NCBI GenBank assembly: GCA_049299095.1
Contig: JBAQWV010000154.1
Coordinates: 7,294 to 71,293 of the forward strand
DNA: 64,000 bases
Source: JAAEKA01 sp049299095
GTDB taxonomy: Bacteria; Chloroflexota; Anaerolineae; JAAEKA01
Direction of reading: 5' to 3'
In this document: piece by piece, positions 48,058 through 56,273 of the stretch
How the letters are laid out: every line of letters starts with the position of its first letter
Position numbering within the stretch: the first letter of the stretch is position 1
Made by a program: the position numbers and the translations under genes
Notes under the pieces: model-generated
What the model saw: the letters and a program-made list of their open reading frames with translations, nothing else
Told to the model about the DNA's origin: nothing
The model's database searches: none

Positions 48058-49095
48058 ATGCGTGCTGTGGTGATGTATCGTCGCGGTGGGCCAGAGGTGC
48101 TCACCTACGAAACCGACTTTCCCGCCCCTGCCCTCGGCCCGGACGATGTACTGGTGCGCGTGCGTGCCTGTGGCATGAACCGCGTAGATCTGTTCACGCG
48201 CGCGGGCGAGCAGGGCGTGCGTCCCCCACTGCCGCACATTTTGGGCATGGAGGTAGCCGGAGAGGTGGTGGCTTGGGGTACTGGTGTGACCGGCGTAACG
48301 CTCGGCCAGCGCGTGCTGGTGCCGCCCAGCATCCCCTGCGGCGACTGCGCGATGTGCCGCCGCGGTGCGTCTAACCTTTGTCCGCGCCAGCAGGTGCTGG
48401 GGCGCACGCGGCACGGTGGCTATGCCGAGTTCGTGGCTGTGCCCGCCCGCGGCCTGTTGCCAATCGCCCCCACCCTCAGCTACGTTCAGGCCGCGTCCAT
48501 CATCGTGGCCTTCGGCACCGCCTGGCACATGCTGGTCACGCGGGCGCGCGTGCAACCGGACGAGACCGTGCTGGTGCTGGCCGCGGGGTCTGTGGTGGGA
48601 ACTGCCGCCATTCAGGTCGCCAAACAACGCGGATGCCGCGTGCTGGCTACTGCCTCCACCGATGAAAAGCTCACCAAGGCGCAGGCGCTCGGCGCGGACG
48701 CGGTCATCAACTACACCACGCAGCGCATGGATCGTCAGGCGCGCAAGCTGACCGATGGTCGCGGGGTGGATGTGGTAATAGAGCATGTCGGCGCGGATAC
48801 CTGGCAAGCCAGCGTGGCCGCGCTCGCACCGCTGGGCCGGGTGGTGACCTGCGGCTCCACTACCGGACGCTGGGGCAACACCGATCTTTGGTCGCTGTTT
48901 GGCAAGGAAATTAGCCTGCTAGGCTCGTTCGGCGCAACCGCGGACGAGCTGCACACCCTGTTGCCGCTGGTGGAAACCGGGGTATTTCAGACGGTGATTG
49001 ATCGCACCTTCCCGCTGGCCAAAGCCGCGGAGGCGCATCGCTACATGGCAGATCGTCGTCAGTTTGGTAAATTAGTGTTAACGTGTGAGGAGTAA
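48058..49095 (+). CDS. Zinc-dependent medium-chain alcohol dehydrogenase
   Basis: A 345-residue MDR-family dehydrogenase. The catalytic-zinc Cys is at 38 (ACGMNRVD); the usual GHE ligand motif is GMEVAGEV, with Met in place of His. The structural-zinc lobe is complete: CGDCAMCRRGASNLC. The nucleotide-binding region reads AAGSVVGTAAIQVA. It likely oxidises an alcohol or reduces an enal or quinone with NAD(P)H. Because the His ligand is changed, catalytic zinc binding is uncertain. The site AAGGATA precedes the ATG. Confidence 0.92.
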   Translation: MRAVVMYRRGGPEVLTYETDFPAPALGPDDVLVRVRACGMNRVDLFTRAGEQGVRPPLPHILGMEVAGEVVAWGTGVTGVTLGQRVLVPPSIPCGDCAMCRRGASNLCPRQQVLGRTRHGGYAEFVAVPARGLLPIAPTLSYVQAASIIVAFGTAWHMLVTRARVQPDETVLVLAAGSVVGTAAIQVAKQRGCRVLATASTDEKLTKAQALGADAVINYTTQRMDRQARKLTDGRGVDVVIEHVGADTWQASVAALAPLGRVVTCGSTTGRWGNTDLWSLFGKEISLLGSFGATADELHTLLPLVETGVFQTVIDRTFPLAKAAEAHRYMADRRQFGKLVLTCEE

Positions 49096-49099
49096 GACA

Positions 49100-51880
49100 G
49101 TGCAAGCGTACCCCCAAAACCGTATAAACCAGTTTAGACACTGGCGTACTGGGTTGATTTTGTTGCTGCTGGCGCTGCTGGGCAGCGTGTCTTGGGCCGC
49201 GGCCCAGGAAGAGGCGCCGATCACTTATCAACGCTACGATGTGGAGATGGCCGTACAGCCCGATGGCTCGATTATCGTGCGCGAAATCCAGCAAATTCGC
49301 TTCGACGGCCAGTTCACGCAGGCTTTTGCGCAAATCCCGCTGGCCTACACCACGCGCATTGACGATGTGCAACTGTTCGAAGGGGACACCCCCTTGCAGC
49401 GCAATGGCAGCGGCTCCGGCTCCTTCACCACCGAATACGATAGCGACACTCTTTACGTGGACTGGACGTACAGCCAAACGCAGCCGGGCGATGTACGCAC
49501 CTTTGTCTTGCAATACACCGTGGTCGGCGGCCTGTGGGTCTATCCGAACGGCGACATTCTGGAGTGGCGCGCAGTGCCCGCGGATCGCAGCGGGATCGCG
49601 GTCGAGGCCAGCCGCGTTACGATTACGCTGCCCCCCGATCCGGCTACCGGCCAGCCCGTGCCAGCCTCGGCGTTGCAGGCCATCAGCTTTGTGCAACCAG
49701 CCGATCCCGTTTACAGTGACGGACAGGTAAGCTTCGAGAGCCTCGGCGCTATCCCTGACGGTATCCCCTTCCAGGTGCAGGTCGTTTTCCCACATGGTAT
49801 CGTCAAGGCGCTGCCGCAGTTCTGGCAAATCGAGATGGACAGTGCCAGTCTGGCCTATCATTACACTTCGCTGGACACCGAGTACACCTTCAACCTCGAC
49901 GGCTCCGTGGACGTGGTGGAGCATCACCGTCTTGTCGTTGATGAAGGCACGCTTTGGCAGGGCGTCCACACCCTCACGCACACCGGCATGGACGACGTTA
50001 CCGATGTGGCGGTGTTGGAAGGTACACAGCCGATGACAGAAACGGTGGACTTGTGCGATTATTGCTTCTCGGTCACGCAAACCCCGCGGCTGCCAGGCTG
50101 GGTCAACTATGACGCACAGACAGACACCGTCAACGTGGACGAGGCCACAGCCGGCTCCACGATCATTCAATGGACGGTTCCCGCGCTGGTGCAGGGGGAG
50201 GAAACGACCTTTCACCTGCATTACACCCTGCGCAACGCGCTGGGCATCAACGATGAAAACCAGTTCTTTCAGTGGAACACGGTGCTGGACGAAGCGGGCG
50301 TGCCGGTGGACACTGCCAGCATTCGCCTGATCCTGCCGACCGGTGTGGATGCCGCGCAGGTGCGGGTGAGCGGGGCCGCGGTGCAGAACCAGCCGGATGG
50401 CTCGCTGCTGCTGACGCCGATTGACCCGATCATCAATTCTGCAGAACGCTGGCAATGGCAGATGGACTTGCCCGCACGCGCCACCGGCGCGACGCGCTCA
50501 GAGTGGCAGCAGGAGATGGAAAGCGCGCAGCAGGCCGCCCAGCGCGCAGCCGCGGCCCGCGCTCGCCGGCAATTGCTGATGGGTGGCTTGGCGGTGGCGA
50601 TTTTGACATTGGGTCTGCTCGGCCTGTTGCTGGCCTGGTATCTGCGTGGCCGCGACGAACCCACTCCCCTGCCTGCGGAATACATCACCGAACCCCCGTC
50701 TGACCTGGCTCCGGGCCTCGTGGCCTATCTGCTTGACGAGCGTCCGACTGTGCAGGGCGTGCTGGCATCGCTGTTCCATCTAGCCTCGTTCGGCTTACTC
50801 AGCATTCGCCTCGCGCCAGAGATCGCTGTCCGGCGCAACTGGGACGAAAAGGTACAGGCGGGGCAGGTGTTGCGCGGGCCGGACGGACAAAATGCCGCGT
50901 TGCCCGCGCACCTGGCGATGCTGTTCAACAACCTGCGGTCAATCGTCGGCACCGACATCAGCAAAACGCTGGACAACGTGGCCGCGCCGTTGCAGGCCAT
51001 TTTACCGCAGGTCTATGAGCAGATGGGCAAGGAAATTGGGCCGCTATTCGACGTGCTGCCTGACAAAGTGCGGGATCGCTGGCTGGGATGGGGCAAAATC
51101 ATCACCCTGCTGGGGCTGCTGACGTTTCTTTTCGGCTGTGTCACTGTGCGCACGTTTGGCAGTCTGGCCCCTGCGCCGGGCGCGGCGTTGTTGCTGGTGG
51201 GGATTGTGTGGATGATCGCCAGCCGCTGGATGCCGCGGCACACGCCCGCGGGCGCGTTGGAAGCGGCAAAATGGCGCGCGTTCCGCCGCTATCTGCTCAA
51301 CCTGGAAGATTACGGCAATCAGACCGAGGCGCAGGAGATTCTGGATCGTAATTTTGCCTATGCGGTTGCGCTTGACGTGGCGGAAGTGGTGTTGCGCGAC
51401 AGCGAGCGCCTGCAAGCGCAATTGCCTGTATGGACGCGCCCGATGGTGGTATCCAACGCCGGTTCATCTTCCAACGACTGGCCGGACACCAGCTCGGTGG
51501 AGTCGTCGCAAACGCTCTCTTGGCAGCCTGCACCGAGCGATGCACGCCCGCGCCCTGCCGCGGACGGGAATGATGGGCATGTCCCGGCGGGGGATCAGTC
51601 GTTGAGTGGACGATCCCGCGAGATTGGCACGCGCCTGAGCCTCGCCAGCCTGAGCCTGAATCGTACCCTGACCGCGGCTTCCGGCAGCGGCGGTTCAACG
51701 ATGGACGCTATGCGCCGGGCGGCGCGCAGCTCGTCCGGCGGCAGCAGCGGCACGCGCTACAGCGGCAGTTCCTCCTCCCGCAGTTCGAGTAGCTCCAGCA
51801 GCCGTAGTTCCAGTTCAAGTTCCAGCCGCAGTAGCAGCTCGCGCAGTAGTGGCGGCGGGGGGCGTCGCGGGTTCCGGTAA
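49100..51880 (+). CDS. DUF2207 membrane protein with duplicated outer domain and Ser/Arg-rich tail
   Basis: About 926 residues with a signal peptide (LILLLLALLGSVSWAAAQ). Two DUF2207-like beta-rich domains follow: one from ITYQRYDVEMAVQPDG (about 45-240) and a second from LDTEYTFNLDGSVDVVEHHR (about 270-475). Then come a membrane helix (about 498-518), a cytoplasmic region, two helices around 690-725 and a region including LEDYGNQTEAQEILDRNFAYAVAL. The last 50 residues are almost only Ser, Arg and Gly, a low-complexity tail ending GGGGRRGFR. Function is unknown; DUF2207 proteins are thought to work at the envelope. I prefer the GTG at 49100, with AGGAG seven bases upstream inside the end of the preceding gene. 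Confidence 0.87.
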   Translation: MQAYPQNRINQFRHWRTGLILLLLALLGSVSWAAAQEEAPITYQRYDVEMAVQPDGSIIVREIQQIRFDGQFTQAFAQIPLAYTTRIDDVQLFEGDTPLQRNGSGSGSFTTEYDSDTLYVDWTYSQTQPGDVRTFVLQYTVVGGLWVYPNGDILEWRAVPADRSGIAVEASRVTITLPPDPATGQPVPASALQAISFVQPADPVYSDGQVSFESLGAIPDGIPFQVQVVFPHGIVKALPQFWQIEMDSASLAYHYTSLDTEYTFNLDGSVDVVEHHRLVVDEGTLWQGVHTLTHTGMDDVTDVAVLEGTQPMTETVDLCDYCFSVTQTPRLPGWVNYDAQTDTVNVDEATAGSTIIQWTVPALVQGEETTFHLHYTLRNALGINDENQFFQWNTVLDEAGVPVDTASIRLILPTGVDAAQVRVSGAAVQNQPDGSLLLTPIDPIINSAERWQWQMDLPARATGATRSEWQQEMESAQQAAQRAAAARARRQLLMGGLAVAILTLGLLGLLLAWYLRGRDEPTPLPAEYITEPPSDLAPGLVAYLLDERPTVQGVLASLFHLASFGLLSIRLAPEIAVRRNWDEKVQAGQVLRGPDGQNAALPAHLAMLFNNLRSIVGTDISKTLDNVAAPLQAILPQVYEQMGKEIGPLFDVLPDKVRDRWLGWGKIITLLGLLTFLFGCVTVRTFGSLAPAPGAALLLVGIVWMIASRWMPRHTPAGALEAAKWRAFRRYLLNLEDYGNQTEAQEILDRNFAYAVALDVAEVVLRDSERLQAQLPVWTRPMVVSNAGSSSNDWPDTSSVESSQTLSWQPAPSDARPRPAADGNDGHVPAGDQSLSGRSREIGTRLSLASLSLNRTLTAASGSGGSTMDAMRRAARSSSGGSSGTRYSGSSSSRSSSSSSSRSSSSSSSRSSSSRSSGGGGRRGFR

Positions 51881-51899
51881 ACCAAATTCCAGGTAATGG

Positions 51900-51945
51900 A
51901 AAGACTTCGGGAGTGGTTGTTCTGACTTCCGAAGTCTTTTTATAC
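51900..51945. terminator. Bidirectional terminator between the DUF2207 gene and the gamma-glutamyltransferase gene
   Basis: AAAGACTTCGG (51900-51910) and CCGAAGTCTTT (51929-51939) form an 11-bp stem with an 18-nt loop; a plus-strand T-run (51937-51941) follows, and on the minus strand the complementary Ts follow the other arm. The stop codon of the minus-strand gene (51942-51940) touches the right arm. Confidence 0.85.
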
Positions 51946-53565
51946 TCCGCGCATCACTGCCGCACCGCCCCGGCGCGCGTCGCCCACAGCTATCAGCCCG
52001 CGATCCGATGTCTGCTGTACCGCATGTACACCGCCAAAGAACATGTGTCGCGTCTGCCAGCGATTGATGCGATAACCCGCATCAGTCAGCACGGCAACAG
52101 TCGCGGGGTCGTTGCCCCCCTCCACCTGCAACATGCCCTCTTCAAAGTGAATGCGCGGCGCGGCTACCGCCTCCTCCAGCGGCAAGCCATAGGCCAGGCT
52201 GTTCAGCAGCACCTGCACAATCGCGCTACGAATGCGGTTAGCGCCGCCGCTGCCCAACGCCAGCACCGGCTGGCCGTCGTGCAGCACCACCGTCGGCGAC
52301 ATCATTGAGGGGATGCGCACGCCAGGCGGCGACTTGTGGAAGCCCTGCGGATGCAAGTCAGCCTCGCCCAGCATGTTGTTTAGAATCACGCCCGTCCCCG
52401 GCACGATAAACCCCGCGCCTTCACCGCCGCTAGTGGTCAGGCTCACCACCAGGCCATCTTCATCCATCACGGAAATCTGCGTTGTGCTGGGCATGGCCGG
52501 CGGTACGCTGTCCAGCGAGCGTTCGGCCACCGGCAAAGCCAGCAAGTCTAGCAGCACGCGCTGCCAACGACGCACCGTGCCCGCGCCCAGCAGGCGACTG
52601 GCTTGCTGCCGCGGGTGTAACTCTTGCGCTTCCAGCTCACGCCGCGCCAGATGCGTCACACGCATCGCTTCGGCCAGCGTCTCCAGCGCGTCGGCGCGGC
52701 CAAAACTGACTGGATCGAGCGGCAGCGCAGCCAGCAGTTGCAGCGTAAAGGTAATCAATAGCCCGCCGCGGCTAGGCGGGGGATTGGTCAATACATCGAA
52801 GGCGCGGAAGCGCGACTGGAGCGGTGGGTAGCGGCGCACACGATACCGCTGCAAGTCCTCGGCGGTCAGCAGGCCGCCGTTGGCCCTCTGGTCGGCCACA
52901 ATCGCGCGCGCGATCTCGCCGTGCGAGAAGAGCCGCGGGCCTTCCTGCCCCAACGCCTCCAGTGTGTCGGCCAGCGCAGGCATCATCACCAGATCGCCTG
53001 CCTGCTTCAGGCCCCCTTCCGGTCGCCCAAAGATCGCCGCGCACTCCGGCGTCAGCAGCAAAATCGGCTCGATCAGCCCGCCGATGAACGCCTGAATTTC
53101 GCTAATCGGGCAGCCGGTGCGGGCCAGCCGAATGGCAGGTTCCAGCAGCACCGGTAGCGGCAGGCGGCCTGCCTCGCTCGCCAGCGTACACAGCCCGGCA
53201 ATGTTGCCCGGTGTGGCGACTGCACCGCGGCCCACGTAAAAATGCTGGTGCGAGGGGCCATAGTCAACGGTGATTTCCTGAAAATCAATTGCATTGGTGG
53301 GGGGCTGAAGTGCACGCCCCAGACCGGGGCCGGTGCTGAAGAAGTCCAGCAGCTCGCCCGTGCCCCTGGCTGTATTGTAAACCAGCGCAAAGCCGCCGCC
53401 GCCTGGTGCAGACAGTGTATATTCGGTGATAAACGTGGCAAAGGTGGCCGCGACCGCAGCATCCACTGCGTTGCCACCGCGTTCGAGCATTTCCGCGCCC
53501 GCGGCCGCGGTCAGGGGATGCCCTGCGGCAACCGCGCCGCGTTTGGGGGAGAAGGAAGGCTTCAC
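51940..53565 (-). CDS. ggt: Gamma-glutamyltransferase family N-terminal nucleophile hydrolase
   Basis: About 541 residues. The N-terminal KRGAVAAGHPLTAAAGAEMLERGGNAVDAAVA is the GGT signature. The self-cleavage site with the nucleophile Thr is in PSTTQISVMDEDGLVVSLTTS, where the usual TTHFSV has Gln for His. IVPGTGVILNNML and GSGGANRIRSAI are the acceptor-site blocks. GGT-family enzymes cleave or transfer gamma-glutamyl groups, and related ones act on cephalosporins. No signal peptide is visible, so it is probably cytoplasmic. The GTG at 53565 has GGAG seven bases upstream; the TTG two codons earlier overlaps that site. Confidence 0.9.
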   Translation of the reverse strand: MKPSFSPKRGAVAAGHPLTAAAGAEMLERGGNAVDAAVAATFATFITEYTLSAPGGGGFALVYNTARGTGELLDFFSTGPGLGRALQPPTNAIDFQEITVDYGPSHQHFYVGRGAVATPGNIAGLCTLASEAGRLPLPVLLEPAIRLARTGCPISEIQAFIGGLIEPILLLTPECAAIFGRPEGGLKQAGDLVMMPALADTLEALGQEGPRLFSHGEIARAIVADQRANGGLLTAEDLQRYRVRRYPPLQSRFRAFDVLTNPPPSRGGLLITFTLQLLAALPLDPVSFGRADALETLAEAMRVTHLARRELEAQELHPRQQASRLLGAGTVRRWQRVLLDLLALPVAERSLDSVPPAMPSTTQISVMDEDGLVVSLTTSGGEGAGFIVPGTGVILNNMLGEADLHPQGFHKSPPGVRIPSMMSPTVVLHDGQPVLALGSGGANRIRSAIVQVLLNSLAYGLPLEEAVAAPRIHFEEGMLQVEGGNDPATVAVLTDAGYRINRWQTRHMFFGGVHAVQQTSDRGLIAVGDARRGGAAVMRGV

Positions 53566-53621
53566 AATCAAACTCCACGAGAGTTAATGCGTATTACGAC
53601 GTACTGCGAAATACACACGGC

Positions 53622-55592
53622 TTACAGCTCGGCAATTACCTCGCCGATGCCCACGGTGTCGTAGCCGCCCAACGCGTCCACGGTGGCGGCGAAGCCCTCC
53701 GAACGGATCACATGCAGCAGCGGGGCCAGCAAGGTGCTATGGAAGAAGCGGCGCGGGATCACCAGATCGTATTGTTCGTTGAACAGCGGCACGAAATCGA
53801 GATGTAGCGCGCGCGCGGCAGCCAGAATGCCCAGCCCGCAGTCTGCTGCGCCTGACTTGACCGCCGCGGCCACAGCCAGATGCGTGTACTCTTGCCGATC
53901 ATAGCCCTGCACCTGCCGTCGCTTGATGCCCAGCTTGCCCAGTTCGAAATCGAGCAGCACGCGCGTGCCCGCGCCGCGCTGCCGGTTGATGAAGGCCACG
54001 TCCGGGCGGGTTAAATCGGTCAGGCTGGCGATCTGCTTCGGGTTGCCGGTTGGCACGATCAACCCCTGCACGCGACCAACAAAGCGCAGCAATACCACGC
54101 CGTCTGGATCGCCCGCGGCGCGGCTCAAGCCAACTTCGTCAATCGCCTTGAAGTTGTACGTGCCGCTGGCTTCATCCAGCAGGTGCGAACCGGCCAGATG
54201 CGCTTCGCCGCGCTTGAGGGCCAGCAGGCCGCCCAGGCTGCCCACGTTGGAGGAGGTCAATGCCAGTTCGGGGCGCAGTCGCCGTAATTGATCGGCCAGC
54301 ACGTCGAGGGTCATGTCGTGGCTGCCGATGGAAACAATCGTGTTGCGCACCGCTTCCGGCGTGCGCAGCAGCTCCACCTGCACCGCCGCGCCGGCATGTT
54401 CCCCTTCGCTGAAGCGTGGCAGGCGCACAATGCCATCGGCACGTACCAGTGACATAATCACACCTGCACCGCGCTGCAACGGGGTCGCCACCAGCCGCTC
54501 GCCGACCTGGCCCAGCGTGACGCGCAGAAATTCTTCTTCGCCCATCGCAGAATAGACCTTTTGCGTCAGGCGTGCGGTCACCTGGGGGCGTTCCGGCGGC
54601 AGCAGCCCCTGCATGGCATACAACACTGGCTTGACCAGCAGTTCAAAGGTCATGGCCGCGGACGCGGGATAGCCCGGGATGCCGACCAGCGGCTTGCCCT
54701 GTCCACCGCCGCGGCCCTCGGCAACGCCGAGGATCACCGGATGGCCGGGCTTGATAGCGATGCCATGCACCACCACGCGACCCAGGCTGCTGATCACACG
54801 CGCAGAAAAATCTTCTGACCCGGCTGACGATCCGGCGTTGATGGCCACGAGGTCGTGAGTTTCCAGCGCAGCCTGTACCACCGCGCGGATCATCTCAAAA
54901 TCGTCGGGCACGGGATCGAAGCGACTGACAGCGCAGCCCCATTCCTCAGCCAGCCCGCCCAGCACCAGCGAGTTGTATTCGATGATGTCACCGGGGCGCA
55001 GCGCGTCCAACCCACCCAGGCTGGACAAACGCACCAATTCGTCGCCGGTGGGGATGATCGCCACGCGCGGCCGACTGCGCACGGCCAGATGCGTGTGCCC
55101 ACAGCCGACGACCGCGCCGAGATCAGCCGGACGCAGCCGATGGTTGGAAGGCAGCACCAACTGCGTGGCGACAATGTCCTCGCCCATCGGGCGGACGTGC
55201 CGCCACGGAGGGATGGCCGCGAGAATTTCGATGGCCTCGCCCTCCGTCGTGGAGACCCCTTGCACTTCCTCGACCATGAGGACAGCATCGGTGTCGGGCG
55301 GCATGGCGTCGCCGGTGTCCACGTAAAAAGCCTGCTGGCCGATCAACAGGTGGCGCGGCCGTGTTTCAGTGGCGCCGGTGGTGGCTGCGGCGCGCACCGC
55401 ATAGCCGTCCATAGCTGCGGCGTGGTAGTGGGGCGATGAAATGCGCGCCCACACCGGCGCGGCGGTTACCCGGTTCAGGCAGTCGGCCACCGGCAGCGAT
55501 TCGCTCGCCAGCGTGCCGAGCGCGTTGGCGTCCAGCAGCGCCTGCCGCCACGCCTGTATGGCTTCGTCGAGATCAATATCGTGAAGGTACAT
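53622..55592 (-). CDS. MoeA-like molybdopterin molybdotransferase fused to a PBP-like (LysR substrate-type) domain
   Basis: A 656-residue protein. Residues 1-410 have the MoeA plan: SSPHYHAAAMDGYAVRA with the conserved Asp, VDTGDAMPPDTDAVLMVE, IPTGDELV, NAGSSAGSEDF and GIPGYPASAAMTFE. MoeA inserts molybdate into adenylated molybdopterin. Residues about 425-650 form a periplasmic-binding-protein-like domain (IVSIGSHDMTLDVLADQL, FINRQRGAGTRVLLDFEL, GAADCGLGI) like ModE- or LysR-type molybdate-sensing modules. This fusion is known in several phyla. The ATG at 55592 is used; a TTG two codons earlier is possible. No other molybdenum-cofactor gene is close; the nearest E1-like gene is at 2.3 kb. 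Confidence 0.93.
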   Translation of the reverse strand: MYLHDIDLDEAIQAWRQALLDANALGTLASESLPVADCLNRVTAAPVWARISSPHYHAAAMDGYAVRAAATTGATETRPRHLLIGQQAFYVDTGDAMPPDTDAVLMVEEVQGVSTTEGEAIEILAAIPPWRHVRPMGEDIVATQLVLPSNHRLRPADLGAVVGCGHTHLAVRSRPRVAIIPTGDELVRLSSLGGLDALRPGDIIEYNSLVLGGLAEEWGCAVSRFDPVPDDFEMIRAVVQAALETHDLVAINAGSSAGSEDFSARVISSLGRVVVHGIAIKPGHPVILGVAEGRGGGQGKPLVGIPGYPASAAMTFELLVKPVLYAMQGLLPPERPQVTARLTQKVYSAMGEEEFLRVTLGQVGERLVATPLQRGAGVIMSLVRADGIVRLPRFSEGEHAGAAVQVELLRTPEAVRNTIVSIGSHDMTLDVLADQLRRLRPELALTSSNVGSLGGLLALKRGEAHLAGSHLLDEASGTYNFKAIDEVGLSRAAGDPDGVVLLRFVGRVQGLIVPTGNPKQIASLTDLTRPDVAFINRQRGAGTRVLLDFELGKLGIKRRQVQGYDRQEYTHLAVAAAVKSGAADCGLGILAAARALHLDFVPLFNEQYDLVIPRRFFHSTLLAPLLHVIRSEGFAATVDALGGYDTVGIGEVIAEL

Positions 55593-55618
55593 AGTCAATT
55601 ACGCGTGGAGAGTGTGGT

Positions 55619-56266
55619 TTATGGATTGCGCGTCAACACCTGCACTGGCTCACCCAGAAACTTCGGCTGCTGATTCAGCACCGTGACATCCAGCACCGCT
55701 TTGGCGCGCGCCAGCACCTCGCGGGCGCGCACACGACGATCCCAGTAGCCGCGCGGCCCCGGCGCAGCATAGCCCACTGCATCGTGGCCGCGCTGATCGG
55801 CCAGGTACAGCGCGCGCTCCACATGGAACTGCTGCGACACAATCGTATACGAAGTGAGGCCGAACACCTGCTCCGCGCGGTAGATCGAATCAAGCGTGCG
55901 AAAGCCCGCGTAATCCTCAGTGATATAGGCCGCGGGCACGCCCAGCGCCACCAGGTCGTTGCGCATCTCGTCCGGCTCGTTGTAATTATCCACGCTGTTA
56001 TCGCCGCTGACCACGATGCCATCCACCTTGCCCGCGTCGTATAACGCCGCGGCCGCGCGGATGCGCCCCATGTAAAAGCTGTTGACGCGGCCATTGGTGT
56101 ACTTCGCTGTACCCAGCACCAGCGCCACCGAGCGATGCGGAATCGCGTCCAGCGAGTCGTAGACGCGGCCAGCCGCATTTTTCGTCATCGAGGTGTCGGC
56201 CCACCAGGCAAAGCCAGCCGCAGCCAGCGCCAATGCCAGTCCTGCTAACAACACTTTCTTGATCAC
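55619..56266 (-). CDS. SanA/YdcF-like (DUF218) membrane-anchored protein
   Basis: A 215-residue protein with one N-terminal membrane segment (about 4-22) and a DUF218 domain: ALVLGTAKYTNGRVNSFYMGRIRAA, GIVVSGDN, and SQQFHVERALYLADQRG. SanA in enteric bacteria affects envelope permeability to vancomycin. Only 7 bp follow the upstream penicillin acylase gene, so they share an operon. Biochemical role unknown. Confidence 0.9.
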   Translation of the reverse strand: MIKKVLLAGLALALAAAGFAWWADTSMTKNAAGRVYDSLDAIPHRSVALVLGTAKYTNGRVNSFYMGRIRAAAALYDAGKVDGIVVSGDNSVDNYNEPDEMRNDLVALGVPAAYITEDYAGFRTLDSIYRAEQVFGLTSYTIVSQQFHVERALYLADQRGHDAVGYAAPGPRGYWDRRVRAREVLARAKAVLDVTVLNQQPKFLGEPVQVLTRNP

Positions 56267-56273
56267 AGCTCCC

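Noticed and set aside
48911..50455. 514-codon open frame on the minus strand opposite the DUF2207 and dehydrogenase genes
   Set aside because: It spans two real genes in antisense, has shadow-like composition and no ribosome site.
53622..55592. MoeA/PBP-like fusion as a novel architecture
   Set aside because: This two-domain arrangement is already known in several bacterial and archaeal groups.
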